From positions 206,382 to 270,381 of the forward strand of contig NZ_PCPZ01000005.1 of assembly GCF_002979865.1 (NCBI RefSeq): a stretch of 64,000 nucleotides of DNA, read 5' to 3'. Both the position numbers and the translations under genes were made by a program. Shown piece by piece: positions 23,209-32,555 of the stretch. Position 1 is the first letter of the stretch, and each line of letters opens with the position of its first letter. Under the pieces are notes generated by a model. It was not told the origin of the DNA, did no database searches, and saw nothing but the letters and a program-made list of their open reading frames with translations. Source of the stretch: Arthrobacter sp. MYb214 (GTDB lineage Bacteria > Actinomycetota > Actinomycetes > Actinomycetales > Micrococcaceae).

Positions 23209-24626
23209 TGATGAACCACCTATCCCAAAAATTCGCGTGGCCTAAGGAATTCCTGTGGGGCTCGGCTACGGCAGCAGCCCAGATCGAAGGCGCTGGCCAT
23301 TCCTACGGCAAGGAAGATTCGGTCTGGGACGCCTTCGCCCGCAAGCATGGGGCCATCGCAGGAGGTGAGAACCTCGAAGTCGCAGTGGACCACTACCACC
23401 GCTACCGCGAAGATGTGCAGCTCATGCGCGAACTGGGCCTGGACTCCTACCGGTTCTCCACCAGCTGGGCTCGCGTGGTCCCCGGGGGCCGAACCGTGAA
23501 CCCCGAAGGCCTGGATTTCTACTCCCGGCTGGTCGACGAGCTGCTGGAGAATGGCATCCTGCCGTGGCTGACGCTCTACCACTGGGATCTGCCGCAGGCA
23601 TTGGAAGAGCGCGGTGGCTGGACCAACCGCGAGACCTCCTACAAATTCCTCGAATACGCGGAGGCTGTGCATGAAAAGCTCGGCGACCGCGTGAAGCACT
23701 GGACGACATTCAACGAACCGCTGTGCTCTTCGCTGATTGGCTACGCCGCCGGCGAGCATGCCCCGGGACGCCAGGAACCGGAAGCGGCGCTGGCAGCGGT
23801 GCACCACCAGCATCTGGCCCACGGGTTGGCCACCGCCCGGCTGCGCGAACTGGGCGCGGAGCATATCGGCATCACGCTGAACCTGACCAATGCGGTTCCG
23901 AATAATCCCGGCGATCCGGTGGATCTGGAAGCAGCGCGCCGCGTCGACGCATTGTGGAACCGCATGTACCTGGACCCTGTCCTGCGCGGTTCCTACCCCG
24001 AAGACCTGCTTGAAGACGTCCGGGGTTTGGGGCTGGCTGAAGTCATTGAAGCAGGGGACCTGGAGATCATCTCGCAGCCAATCGACTTCTTGGGCGTGAA
24101 CCACTACCACGATGACAACGTTTCAGGCCATCCGCTGCCCGCCGGCCAGCCGCAGCCCGTGGTGCCTACCGATTCGCCGAAGTCTTCGCCTTTTGTCGGC
24201 AGCGAGTATGTGACCTTCCCGGCACGCGACCTGCCGCGCACGGCCATGGGCTGGGAAGTGAATCCCGAAGGGCTGCGCGTGCTGTTGAACCGGTTGAACC
24301 AGGACTACGCTAACCTTCCGTCGCTGTACATCACGGAGAACGGCGCTTCCTACACCGATACGGTGACGGAGGCCGGAACCGTTGAAGATCCCGAACGCGA
24401 GGAATACATCCTCAACCACCTTGATGCTGTGGCCCGCGCGATAGAAGACGGCGTGGATGTCCGCGGCTACTTTGTCTGGTCTTTGCTGGACAATTTCGAA
24501 TGGGCTTGGGGCTACGCGAAGCGCTTTGGCATTATCCACGTCGATTACCAGACCCAGGTGCGAACGATTAAGAATAGTGGCAAGGCCTACGCGGGGTTGA
24601 TTGCCGCAAACCGTACAATGGCATAA
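23208..24626 (+). CDS. GH1 beta-glucosidase
   Basis: A 472-residue cytoplasmic family 1 glycoside hydrolase. It shows the N-terminal signature FLWGSATAAAQIEG, the acid/base motif TTFNEP (Glu near 170) and the nucleophile motif ITENG (Glu near 377), with the C-terminal GYFVWSLLDNFEW. No signal peptide, so it cleaves imported cello-oligosaccharides inside the cell, like BglC of Streptomyces. Start ATG 23208 or the adjacent ATG 23211. It is the last gene of the uptake operon before a hairpin. Confidence 0.93.
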   Translation: MMNHLSQKFAWPKEFLWGSATAAAQIEGAGHSYGKEDSVWDAFARKHGAIAGGENLEVAVDHYHRYREDVQLMRELGLDSYRFSTSWARVVPGGRTVNPEGLDFYSRLVDELLENGILPWLTLYHWDLPQALEERGGWTNRETSYKFLEYAEAVHEKLGDRVKHWTTFNEPLCSSLIGYAAGEHAPGRQEPEAALAAVHHQHLAHGLATARLRELGAEHIGITLNLTNAVPNNPGDPVDLEAARRVDALWNRMYLDPVLRGSYPEDLLEDVRGLGLAEVIEAGDLEIISQPIDFLGVNHYHDDNVSGHPLPAGQPQPVVPTDSPKSSPFVGSEYVTFPARDLPRTAMGWEVNPEGLRVLLNRLNQDYANLPSLYITENGASYTDTVTEAGTVEDPEREEYILNHLDAVARAIEDGVDVRGYFVWSLLDNFEWAWGYAKRFGIIHVDYQTQVRTIKNSGKAYAGLIAANRTMA

Positions 24627-24635
24627 CACCTGAGC

Positions 24636-24676
24636 ATGATGGTCCGCAGCCTGCCGATGGTGCTGCGGACCATCAT
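24636..24676 (+). terminator. Hairpin between the glucosidase and repressor genes
   Basis: ATGATGGTCCGCAGC and GCTGCGGACCATCAT pair perfectly over 15 bp around an 11-nt loop. The T-tract is weak, so read-through into the repressor gene is possible. Confidence 0.6.
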
Positions 24677-24720
24677 CGTGTTTCACCGACGGACTACTGC
24701 AAGGCACCTGGATAAAGATC

Positions 24721-25740
24721 ATGATCATGCACGAAGCGCGGAGCCCGAAACCGACCCTCGAGTTGGTGGCAGAACGCGCAGGTGTCTCACGGGCCACGGT
24801 CTCCCGTGTAGTGAATGGCTCGGATCGGGTGAAGCCAGGGGCTCGCAAGGCTGTCGAATTGGCTATCCGCGAATTGAACTACGTGCCTAACCGTGCCGCC
24901 CGTTCGCTGGCGCAGGGCCGGACCAATTCCATCGCCTTGGTGGTTCCCGAGAACACCGCGAAGTTCTTCGCAGACCCGTACTTCGCCAAGGTCGTCCAGG
25001 GCGCTGCCCAGTACTTGGCCGATACCGAATTCATGCTCACCTTGCTGCTGTCCACCGAAGCGGATCCGGTGAAAACCACCCGTTACCTGCAAGGCAGCAA
25101 TGTGGATGGCGCGCTGGTGCTTTCGCACCACGCGGATGACCGTTCCTATGCGGATCTCGGAACTGTGTTGCCCATGGTTTATGGCGGACGCACCATGAGC
25201 ATCGATCAAAAGGACATCTATGTTGTCGATATCGACAACATCGCCGCCGCCAGGCAAGCGACTGAGGTCATCCTTGGCCAGGGACGCACCAAGCTGGCAA
25301 TTATTGCCGGGCCACAGGACATGGGCGCGGGACTGGACCGTTTGGTGGGATTCAAGCAGGCAGTTGAACGCGCGGGCCTGGAGCCTGCGGCTATTGAGAT
25401 CGGCGACTTCACCCCGGCTAGCGGACGGCGCATCATGCAGCAGCTGCTGGACGCGGATGTTGCGGTAGACGGCCTGTTTGCCGCCAGTGCCCAGATGGGC
25501 TTCGGAGCTTTGCAAGCCCTAGGGGAAGCCGGTGTGAAAGTGCCGGAGGACATTTCGGTAACGTCCGTTGATGATGACTCTTTCGCGCGAAGCTCGACAC
25601 CGCCGTTGACGACCATTGCGCAGAACCCGGAGCGCCAGGGCGAAATCATGGCGGAACTGTTGATCAAACGCATCAACGGAGAAAAGGTACCCGAGTGGAG
25701 CATCATGGACACGAAATTGGTGTTGCGCGCTTCGCACTAG
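24721..25740 (+). CDS. LacI-family repressor (CebR-like)
   Basis: A 339-residue regulator with an N-terminal LacI helix-turn-helix (TLELVAERAGVSRATVSRVV, hinge helix ending RAARSLAQGRT) and a periplasmic-binding-like effector domain (DGALVLSHH, VDDDSFARSSTPPLTTI). Its place at the end of the beta-glucoside cluster and the two GAGCGCTC-core operators at the promoter argue that it represses the cluster until a cello-oligosaccharide binds. Start ATG 24721; ATG 24727 is equally possible. Confidence 0.9.
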   Translation: MIMHEARSPKPTLELVAERAGVSRATVSRVVNGSDRVKPGARKAVELAIRELNYVPNRAARSLAQGRTNSIALVVPENTAKFFADPYFAKVVQGAAQYLADTEFMLTLLLSTEADPVKTTRYLQGSNVDGALVLSHHADDRSYADLGTVLPMVYGGRTMSIDQKDIYVVDIDNIAAARQATEVILGQGRTKLAIIAGPQDMGAGLDRLVGFKQAVERAGLEPAAIEIGDFTPASGRRIMQQLLDADVAVDGLFAASAQMGFGALQALGEAGVKVPEDISVTSVDDDSFARSSTPPLTTIAQNPERQGEIMAELLIKRINGEKVPEWSIMDTKLVLRASH

Positions 25741-25782
25741 TCTGTTGCGGCACCGCTGCCGTTCACCGCCGGGATTTAACAA

Positions 25783-25817
25783 AAAAATTCCCACTCGATC
25801 GAGTGGGAATTTTCAGT
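25783..25817 (-). terminator. Terminator of the first tRNA-Arg copy
   Basis: TTCCCACTCGA and TCGAGTGGGAA form an 11-bp stem flanked by A and T runs; it is followed by the tRNA-Arg 3' end on the minus strand. The same hairpin accompanies the second copy. Confidence 0.75.
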
Positions 25818-25820
25818 TGG

Positions 25821-25894
<74 letters not shown>

Positions 25895-25995
25895 ATATTC
25901 ATTTATTAGCCGTCTTGACGACTTGAATAACTTTACACGAGATTTCCGGGGAGCAAGAACCAAAACAGCAAAAAGTGCCGTGATTCACAAAATAA

Positions 25996-26571
25996 CTAGT
26001 CGACTACGAAATCACTGGGATTGGAAGCCGAATGATCGTGCAAGATCGCTTGGTAGAGGTTGTGGTCCTGCCAGCGTCCTTCGATCTCCAGATAGTTCGG
26101 CGCCATGCCAATTCGGACGAAGCCGTTCTTTTCAAGAACGCGCTGCGAGCCGTAATTGTGGGGGAGCGTACTGGCTTCCAGCCGGTGCAAGCCCAGATCG
26201 TTGAGCGCCACCGTGCGCAAGGTGGCCACGGCTCGGGAAGCCAAGCCCCGCCCGGTGTATTCATGATCGATCCAGTAGCCCAGGCTGGCGCTTTGGAATG
26301 CGCCACGGGCCACTCCGCTGATATTAAAGCGTCCGATGAGCGCATCCCGTTCGAAGAGCCCGAAGGGAAAGGCCAATCCGCTTCGGCGAGCTTCTGAGGC
26401 GGCTGCGAGGTGTGCCGCTTGCCGCGTCTCGGTGAAGAATTCTGCGGGGCGAGCCGGCTCCCAGGGCTCCAGGTGCTGTCGATTGCGCTGGTAGGACTCA
26501 GCGATTTGCTTTGCGTCGGCGACTTCCAGCAGGCGCAGGCTGAGCTGGCCGCCTAGAGCAAGCTGTGTCAT
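25996..26571 (-). CDS. RimJ/RimL-type GNAT acetyltransferase
   Basis: A 191-residue N-acetyltransferase. ATG 26571 is used because AAAGGA precedes it. It has the usual features: LRLLEVADAKQIAESY near the start, GYWIDHEYTGRGLASRAVAT (acetyl-CoA motif, about residue 100-120), and EASTLPHNYGSQRVLEKNGF. This set is typical for RimJ-like enzymes that acetylate N-terminal alanines of ribosomal proteins or small substrates. It lies between two identical tRNA-Arg genes on the same strand. Confidence 0.88.
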   Translation of the reverse strand: MTQLALGGQLSLRLLEVADAKQIAESYQRNRQHLEPWEPARPAEFFTETRQAAHLAAASEARRSGLAFPFGLFERDALIGRFNISGVARGAFQSASLGYWIDHEYTGRGLASRAVATLRTVALNDLGLHRLEASTLPHNYGSQRVLEKNGFVRIGMAPNYLEIEGRWQDHNLYQAILHDHSASNPSDFVVD

Positions 26572-26590
26572 CGGGCAATCCTTTGGGGGA

Positions 26591-26630
26591 AACAAAAAAT
26601 TCCCACTCGAGCGAGTGGGAATTTTTCAGT
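26591..26630 (-). terminator. Terminator of the second tRNA-Arg copy
   Basis: TTCCCACTCGA and TCGAGTGGGAA type hairpin with A/T flanks, nearly identical to 25783-25817. It separates tRNA-Arg copy 2 from the GNAT gene and overlaps the region just upstream of that gene. Confidence 0.7.
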
Positions 26631-26633
26631 TGG

Positions 26634-26707
<74 letters not shown>

Positions 26708-27024
26708 ATATTCTTTTGTCTGGCTCGTTCTCACGAACCTCGAATAACTATACAGGTCGATTTCGCGCTGTACAAATCGACGGGCAAAGCTAGTGGGTCC
26801 AGATGAACATAAGGTTATGTGAAGACGTTGAAAGGGTACCGGTCTACGTGACCTTCGTCACATAATCGAGTCAATTCGTTTAGACCAACCCCCGGAATTT
26901 CGGGAATTTTTTCCTTCTGGTCCTCCGGGTTTCACTTTCATGAGGTTTCGATCACACGGCGCTGGAGTTGAGCACCTAATAGCCTTGATTTATTGCAAGT
27001 TCAGCCCAATGGAGGGAATGGATA
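26708..27024. other. Intergenic control region of pckG
   Basis: No gene. It contains the CRP/GlxR-like palindrome at 26847-26862, a hairpin-like CCCGGAATTTCGGG followed by AATTTTTTCC near 26892-26912, and the ribosome-binding site GGAGGGAATG just before the PEPCK start. Confidence 0.5.
26847..26862. promoter_or_regulatory. CRP/GlxR-like binding site
   Basis: CGTGACCTTCGTCACA matches the consensus TGTGA-N6-TCACA except for the first base and has exact GTGAC/GTCAC arms. Placement 160 bp upstream of pckG fits cAMP-dependent control of gluconeogenesis as known for GlxR in Corynebacterium. Confidence 0.55.
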
Positions 27025-28857
27025 ATGAGCACGAGCTCGGATCAGAACGTTATCAGCGCAGCACCTACTTCGCACGAGAAGTTGGCATCCTGGGTTGAGG
27101 AAGTTGCCGCACTGACGAAGCCGGATCGTGTTTATTGGGTTGATGGGTCAGCTGAAGAAAATGATCGCCTGACTGCCGAGCTGGTTGAAGCCGGCACCTT
27201 AGTCAAGCTGACCGATCCGAACTTCCCTAACTCTTACGCTGGTTTCTCGGACCCCAAGGATGTGGCCCGAGTCGAAGAGCGCACCTTCATCTGCTCCGAA
27301 AAGGAAGAAGATGCAGGCTTCACCAATAATTGGGAAGACCCAACCAAGATGAAGTCCATGCTCAGCGGCCTGTTCGATGGCTCGATGCGCGGACGCACCA
27401 TGTACGTCATCCCATTCGTCATGGGCCCGCTGAACGCGGAAGTGCCTGCCTACGGCGTGGAGATCACCGATTCCGCCTACGTCGTTGCCTCGATGCGCAT
27501 CATGGCCAAGATCGGCAATGAAGTACTGCGCAAGATGGAAGCCGAGGACGCATTCTTCGTTCCAGCGCTGCACTCGGTAGGTGCACCCCTGGAGCCGGGC
27601 CAGGAAGATGTTGCCTGGCCATGCAACGAAGACAAGTGGATCGTGCACTTCCCCGAAGAGCGCGCCATCATGTCCTACGGTTCGGGCTACGGCGGCAACG
27701 CGCTGCTGGGCAAGAAGTGCTACTCGCTGCGCATCGCCTCGGCGATGGCCCGCGATGAAGGCTGGCTCGCAGAGCACATGCTCATCCTGAAGCTGACCAG
27801 CCCGCAGAACAAGTCGTACCATATTGCCGCGGCATTCCCGTCGGCCTGCGGCAAGACCAACCTGGCGCTGCTGGATCCAACCATTGAAGGCTGGAAGACT
27901 GAGACCCTGGGCGATGACATCAACTGGATGCGCATCGGCAAGGACGGCGAGCTGCGCGGCGTTAACCCCGAATACGGCCTGTTCGGCGTGGCGCCAGGCA
28001 CCGGCTGGTCCACCAACCCGAACGCGATGCGCGCCATCTCCAAGGGCAACAACATCTTCACCAATGTTGCGCTGACCGATGACGGCGGCGTCTGGTGGGA
28101 GGGCATGACCGACGAGGCTCCTGCGCACCTGACCGACTGGTTGGGCAACGACTGGACTCCTGAATCCGGTCGTCCGGCAGCGCACCCTAATTCGCGCTTC
28201 TGCACCCCGATCGACCAGGTCGACATGCTTTCCGAGGACTACTACTCGCCTAACGGCGTGAAGATCGATGCGATCCTCTTCGGCGGCCGCCGCAAGACCA
28301 CCATTCCGCTGGTGACCGAAGCCCGCAGCTGGACCAACGGCATCTTCATGGGTTCGACCCTTTCCTCCGAGACCACCGCAGCCGCTGCAGGTGCGACCGG
28401 AGTGATTCGCCGTGACCCGATGGCGATGCTGCCATTCATCGGCTACAACGCAGGCGACTACCTGAACCACTGGGACAAGATCTCGAACAAGCTCAACCCA
28501 GAGCAGATGCCGAAGATCTTCTTGGTGAACTGGTTCCGCCGCACGGCTGACGGTGGCTTCGCGTGGCCAGGGTTCGGCGACAATTCGCGTGTGCTCAAGT
28601 GGGCTGTCGAGCGTATCGAAGGCACCGCGGACGCCCGGGAAACCATCATCGGAAACGTCCCGACCGGCGAGTCCCTGGATTTGGCTGGCCTTGAAGGGTT
28701 CACCCCAGCCGACGTTGAAGCGGCAGTAGCTGTCAACAAGGATGAATGGGCTACCGAAGTCGAGGCCATCGAAGAGTGGTACGCCAAGTTCGGCGATGCG
28801 CTGCCGGCTTCGCTGCGTGCAGAGCTCGACGGCTTGAAGGATCGCCTGAACGCGTAG
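27025..28857 (+). CDS. pckG: Phosphoenolpyruvate carboxykinase (GTP)
   Basis: Converts oxaloacetate and GTP to phosphoenolpyruvate, the first committed step of gluconeogenesis. At 610 residues it has full family length. The kinase-1a P-loop with active-site cysteine, FPSACGKTN, lies at about 271-279. GPLN near 140, [16 protein letters not shown] near 226 and the guanine-binding region around NWFRR (near 505) are all present. The start ATG 27025 has GGAGGG upstream. It is monocistronic with a perfect terminator. Confidence 0.97.
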   Translation: MSTSSDQNVISAAPTSHEKLASWVEEVAALTKPDRVYWVDGSAEENDRLTAELVEAGTLVKLTDPNFPNSYAGFSDPKDVARVEERTFICSEKEEDAGFTNNWEDPTKMKSMLSGLFDGSMRGRTMYVIPFVMGPLNAEVPAYGVEITDSAYVVASMRIMAKIGNEVLRKMEAEDAFFVPALHSVGAPLEPGQEDVAWPCNEDKWIVHFPEERAIMSYGSGYGGNALLGKKCYSLRIASAMARDEGWLAEHMLILKLTSPQNKSYHIAAAFPSACGKTNLALLDPTIEGWKTETLGDDINWMRIGKDGELRGVNPEYGLFGVAPGTGWSTNPNAMRAISKGNNIFTNVALTDDGGVWWEGMTDEAPAHLTDWLGNDWTPESGRPAAHPNSRFCTPIDQVDMLSEDYYSPNGVKIDAILFGGRRKTTIPLVTEARSWTNGIFMGSTLSSETTAAAAGATGVIRRDPMAMLPFIGYNAGDYLNHWDKISNKLNPEQMPKIFLVNWFRRTADGGFAWPGFGDNSRVLKWAVERIEGTADARETIIGNVPTGESLDLAGLEGFTPADVEAAVAVNKDEWATEVEAIEEWYAKFGDALPASLRAELDGLKDRLNA

Positions 28858-28888
28858 TTGACTAGGATCTCCAGCAGATCCGCACAGT

Positions 28889-28928
28889 GAACGCCCCGGT
28901 GACTGGAATTCCAGTCACCGGGGCGTTC
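28889..28928. terminator. Terminator of pckG
   Basis: GAACGCCCCGGTGACTGG and CCAGTCACCGGGGCGTTC form a perfect 18-bp stem around AATT. Confidence 0.85.
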
Positions 28929-29024
28929 TCGTGCGCCACGGAGGAATTGTCACAATCCGGGTACAGTTTCCACACGCCGGGGCAAAGTGGGTGCAAAATC
29001 AACTATTTATGAAAAGATTGCTCT

Positions 29025-29552
29025 ATGGTTTTGGCACGATTGATTCTCGGGCTGCTGTGCTTGTCGCCCATGACTGGCTACGAGCTCAAGAAGCACTTTG
29101 ACTCCTCTATTAACCACTTCTGGAACGCAGACAAGGCGCAGATCTATCGCACTTTGGCGCAGCTGGTGGACAAGGGGTATGCCACCGTGCGCACCGTCGC
29201 GCAGTCGAATTACCCTGACCGCCAGGAACACCACATCACGGAAACGGGACGTGCGGCACTGGCCCAGTGGCTTTCTGCTGGTGCGGTGCAGTCTCCCGAG
29301 CGTGATCCCTTCATGGGGCAGGTGTTCTTCGCCGCCGAACTCGAACGCGATGATATCCAGAGCTTGCTGGAGGAGCGCCGCCAAGCCACGCAGTTCATCC
29401 TCGATGACTACCTCTCCCAGCGCGAAGGCATTGACATGCGAGCCGCTGCGGACCGTCGCAGCTTCCTGATGGCTGCCACACTTGACCATGCAATCCGACA
29501 ACAAGCCGCGGAGCTGGAATGGCTCGACGCGGTATTGGAGTACTTGCCATGA
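29025..29552 (+). CDS. PadR-family transcriptional regulator
   Basis: A 175-residue protein with the PadR winged helix: LARLILGLLCLSPMTGYELK, then HFWNADKAQIYRTLAQLVDK, then YEIT-type strand HHITETGRAALAQWL, followed by a C-terminal dimerisation helical domain (PadR C-terminal type). It overlaps the downstream hydrolase gene by 4 bp (ATGA) and probably regulates it. The ligand is unknown. Confidence 0.9.
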   Translation: MVLARLILGLLCLSPMTGYELKKHFDSSINHFWNADKAQIYRTLAQLVDKGYATVRTVAQSNYPDRQEHHITETGRAALAQWLSAGAVQSPERDPFMGQVFFAAELERDDIQSLLEERRQATQFILDDYLSQREGIDMRAAADRRSFLMAATLDHAIRQQAAELEWLDAVLEYLP

Positions 29553-30631
29553 CTGCAGCCAAAGACCAGAACAAGACCCCTGCAAGCGGTGCCGGGCGCG
29601 ATGCCACCGATTATCCGGAAGTGCATCCCGGGCGGCATCATGATGGGCAACGGTCGATGAAGACCCTGGTCTTCCTCCACGGCGGAAACGTCGGCAACTG
29701 GAGCTGGGACCCGCAGGTTCTGGCCTTTGGCGACTGCAACATCCTGACTCTGCACCTGCCGGCCTTTGGTGCCCGGTTCGAGGAGACCTGGGATGGCCTG
29801 GAATCCGCCGCCGATGATGTCGCCGCCTTGATCGCCGACGAGGTTTCCGAAGGCGGCGTGCATCTGGTTGGCATTTCCCTGGGTGGAGTGATTGCTTTGC
29901 ACGTGGCCGCACGGCATCCGGAGCTCGTTGACTCCGTGCTGATTACCGGCACTCCGGTGACCGGTGTGGGGCAGGCGGCCCGGGCTTTCCAGCGGATGCA
30001 GCTCAAGCTCATTGGCAGCGAGTGGTTCTGGCGTTTCCAGGCTGGTGCCTACGGAATGGTGGATGATGAGCGCGAGCTGTTCACCGAGCACGGCGTGAAG
30101 CTCAAAGCCGAGAACATGCGGGCCATCATGGACGAGATGGACCCAGGGGGATTGCCGCAGAAGCTCGGCTCCTACCGGGGCCCGGTACTGGCCCTCGCTG
30201 GAGCCAAGGAGCCGAAAGTTGTGCAGAAATCCTTTGACGCGCTGCGCGCAAGGCTCCCGCAGGTGATCACGCGCGTGGTTCCGGGCATGCACCACCAATG
30301 GAATATCGAGAACCCGATCCTGTTCAACTCGGTGCTGCGCAAGTGGATTTCCGATGCGGGTCTGCACCAGATCCTAGTTGATCCGCAGGCTGCGAAGCCG
30401 GCACCCGGCGCGAAAGCAACACCGGTGGAACAAGCCGCTGAAGCGCCGGCGAATCAGGACCTGGAAGCCGGGGAGCCCGCGCCGCCAGCTCAAGAAGCCG
30501 GGCAGAAGAAGTCTGGCAGGTTCGCCGGGAAAATCGATCCTCGAAAGCTGGACCCGAAAAAGTTCGATTTGAAGAAGAAGGCACCGAAACAGGGTGGCAA
30601 GCCGGATTCTCCCGCGGATACCGGAAAATAA
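29549..30631 (+). CDS. Alpha/beta hydrolase with a Lys/Pro-rich tail
   Basis: A 360-residue protein using ATG 29549, which overlaps the padR stop; ATG 29657 (MKTLVFLHGG) is a shorter alternative. The alpha/beta-hydrolase core has the oxyanion loop HGGNVGNWSW, the nucleophile elbow GISLGG (Ser near 113), and a late His in GMHHQWN near 250. The last ~85 residues are an Ala/Pro/Lys-rich tail (KKSGRFAGKIDPRKLDPKKF) not found in the usual family. It is co-transcribed with PadR, suggesting a PadR-controlled esterase or C-C hydrolase. Confidence 0.85.
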   Translation: MTAAKDQNKTPASGAGRDATDYPEVHPGRHHDGQRSMKTLVFLHGGNVGNWSWDPQVLAFGDCNILTLHLPAFGARFEETWDGLESAADDVAALIADEVSEGGVHLVGISLGGVIALHVAARHPELVDSVLITGTPVTGVGQAARAFQRMQLKLIGSEWFWRFQAGAYGMVDDERELFTEHGVKLKAENMRAIMDEMDPGGLPQKLGSYRGPVLALAGAKEPKVVQKSFDALRARLPQVITRVVPGMHHQWNIENPILFNSVLRKWISDAGLHQILVDPQAAKPAPGAKATPVEQAAEAPANQDLEAGEPAPPAQEAGQKKSGRFAGKIDPRKLDPKKFDLKKKAPKQGGKPDSPADTGK

Positions 30632-30640
30632 AGGCAAAAA

Positions 30641-30679
30641 GTGCTGCAGGCGGATTCCCCATGGATCCACCTGCAGCAC
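30641..30679. terminator. Terminator between the hydrolase and flavohemoglobin genes
   Basis: GTGCTGCAGGCGGAT pairs with ATCCACCTGCAGCAC (one mismatch), serving both convergent genes. Confidence 0.75.
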
Positions 30680-30697
30680 GGCTCTGTCACCAGGAAG

Positions 30698-31873
30698 CTA
30701 GGCGGCGAGCCATACATCCGGGCCGAAGACTTCATAGTGGATACGCTCGGCCGAGATGCCGGCTTCCAGCGCCTGGTTGCGCATTGCATGCATGAATGGC
30801 AGCGGGCCGCATAAGTAGACCTGGGCATTGCCAGTCAGTGCGCCGGCGAGATCCATGTAGCCGGACGTGGCGTTCAGCCCCTCCGGCAATTCCCCGCGTT
30901 CGAACCAGGTGCTGATGGTGGCTTCTGGCAGCTTGCCGATGGATTCGAGCATCTGCTCGCGCAATGGCCAGGCGGTGGCCGTCTGGTCTGCGTGCAGCAC
31001 GGTGACCTTGCGGGTGGAGCCGCGTGCGGCCAGGGTCTGCAACGCGGCCGCACTCGGGGTGCAGCCGATTCCGGCGGTGGCGATCACCAGCGGCGAGCCA
31101 TCGTCATCGATGACCAGGTCGCCATACGGATTCGATAGCTCCACCACGTCGCCGAGTTTCAGGCCATGGTGGATCACCGGGGAGAATTCGCCGTTCACAT
31201 CCAGTTTGACCGTGACGGTGCGGCGGTCGGTTCGCTCGATGTCGCCGCTCAAGGTGTACTGGCGGACCTGGCGCAGGCCGTCGGCCATCGGCATGCGGAC
31301 CGAAACGAATTGGCCCGGCTTGGCGACGGTGGCAGGGGTCCGGTCAGCTGGCTCGAAGCTGAAGCAGACCGAATCAACGCCGGTTTCGATGCGCTCGACA
31401 AGCTTCCACGGGGTGTAGATCTCGGCGTTGGCCTGCTGCGCGTACAAGCCTTTCTCGATCTTGACCAGCGCGTGGGCCATCAGCCAGTAGACCTCGGTCC
31501 AGGCCTCGGCGATCTGCGGAGTCAGCGCCTCGCCCAGGTCTTCGGCGATGGCGTCGAAGAGGTGCTTGTAGACGATGGGGTACTGCTCCTCGGCGACACC
31601 GAGGGAAGCGTGCTTGTGGGCTACGCGCGCGAGCATGGTTTCCGGAGTGGTGCCCGGGTACTTGACCAAGTAGGTTGCGAAGACTGCGATGGATCCCGCC
31701 AAGGCCTGCTGCTGGGTGCCGTTCTTCTGGTTCGAACGGGAGAAGATTCCGTCGAGCAGTTCCGGGTGAGCGGTGAACAGGCGGTTGTAGAAGTTCGGGG
31801 TAATGCTGGAAATGCGCTCTGCGATGATTGGCAACGTGGCTTCAACGACCGGGAAGGACTTCGTGGACAGCAT
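30698..31873 (-). CDS. hmp: Flavohemoglobin, nitric oxide dioxygenase
   Basis: Oxidises nitric oxide to nitrate. A 391-residue protein from ATG 31873 (AGGAG just upstream). It has a globin domain (1-140) with the proximal His88 in AHKHASLG, an FAD domain with RQYTLSG, and an NAD domain with GIGCTPSAAA and CGPLPFM at the C-terminal part. The neighbouring nsrR gene and the palindrome in the promoter indicate NO-responsive repression. Confidence 0.95.
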   Translation of the reverse strand: MLSTKSFPVVEATLPIIAERISSITPNFYNRLFTAHPELLDGIFSRSNQKNGTQQQALAGSIAVFATYLVKYPGTTPETMLARVAHKHASLGVAEEQYPIVYKHLFDAIAEDLGEALTPQIAEAWTEVYWLMAHALVKIEKGLYAQQANAEIYTPWKLVERIETGVDSVCFSFEPADRTPATVAKPGQFVSVRMPMADGLRQVRQYTLSGDIERTDRRTVTVKLDVNGEFSPVIHHGLKLGDVVELSNPYGDLVIDDDGSPLVIATAGIGCTPSAAALQTLAARGSTRKVTVLHADQTATAWPLREQMLESIGKLPEATISTWFERGELPEGLNATSGYMDLAGALTGNAQVYLCGPLPFMHAMRNQALEAGISAERIHYEVFGPDVWLAA

Positions 31874-31898
31874 CGGGTCTCCTTGGAGTAGGCGATAA

Positions 31899-31917
31899 CT
31901 TGTATTCCAGATACAAG
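31899..31917. promoter_or_regulatory. NsrR-like operator upstream of hmp
   Basis: CTTGTAT and ATACAAG are exact inverted arms separated by TCCAG, 25 bp upstream of the hmp start. The 7-5-7 design and AT-rich arms fit NsrR-type operators. Confidence 0.6.
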
Positions 31918-32019
31918 ATTTATGATTCATTTCTACGCCTAGTAGAAAAGGATTGCAAATCCACCGGCCGGTATTCGTAACAGAAATCGGCGATGCGACC
32001 CCCGGGGGCCGCAGGGGAA

Positions 32020-32478
32020 TCAGGAAAGGGCGCGCACCGTAGGGAAGGGGAGCGCCGTGAAGGGCATCGCGGATGATGCCGGGCAGATGTCCTGGATGGT
32101 CAGCGGGTCCAGTGAAGCGTAGAAAGCTTCGCGGGCCTGCCGGAAGACTGCCCGCAAGCGGCAGCTGCCCGAAAGCGGGCAGTTGGATTGCGCGTCATGA
32201 TCGGAGCAATCCACAATATCGGTGCGCTTGTCCAACTTGCGCAGCAGTGAGCCGAGGGAAAAATCCAGTGCTCCATCGCTCAGCTGCGCGCCGCCATTGC
32301 GGCCGCGGGTGACCTGCAGGATTCCCAGCGTGCGCAGTTCCAGGACGGCTTTGGCAACGTGGTTGTAGGGAACCCCCACGGACTCGGCGATCTGGCGGCT
32401 GGTCAGTTGCCCGGTGCCGGGCGTTGCAAGGACCATGACGGTTCGCAAGCATACGTCGGTGAAGGCACTGAGTTTCAT
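32020..32478 (-). CDS. nsrR: Rrf2-family NO sensor/repressor
   Basis: A 152-residue Rrf2 regulator. It has an N-terminal winged helix (SAFTDVCLRTVMVLA, SRQIAESVGVPYNHVAKAVL) and three cysteines at 91, 100 and 106 in the spacing of NsrR [Fe-S] ligands. It is located 146 bp upstream of hmp on the same strand. NO destroys the cluster and releases the repressor. The start ATG 32478 lacks a strong ribosome-binding site. Confidence 0.92.
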   Translation of the reverse strand: MKLSAFTDVCLRTVMVLATPGTGQLTSRQIAESVGVPYNHVAKAVLELRTLGILQVTRGRNGGAQLSDGALDFSLGSLLRKLDKRTDIVDCSDHDAQSNCPLSGSCRLRAVFRQAREAFYASLDPLTIQDICPASSAMPFTALPFPTVRALS

Positions 32479-32555
32479 GATTCCTACTTTACGTGGGAAA
32501 AGCCTTCCGGGGTCAGCAGAGTGACTATGCCGACCCCGGAATCACCAACTGCGGT

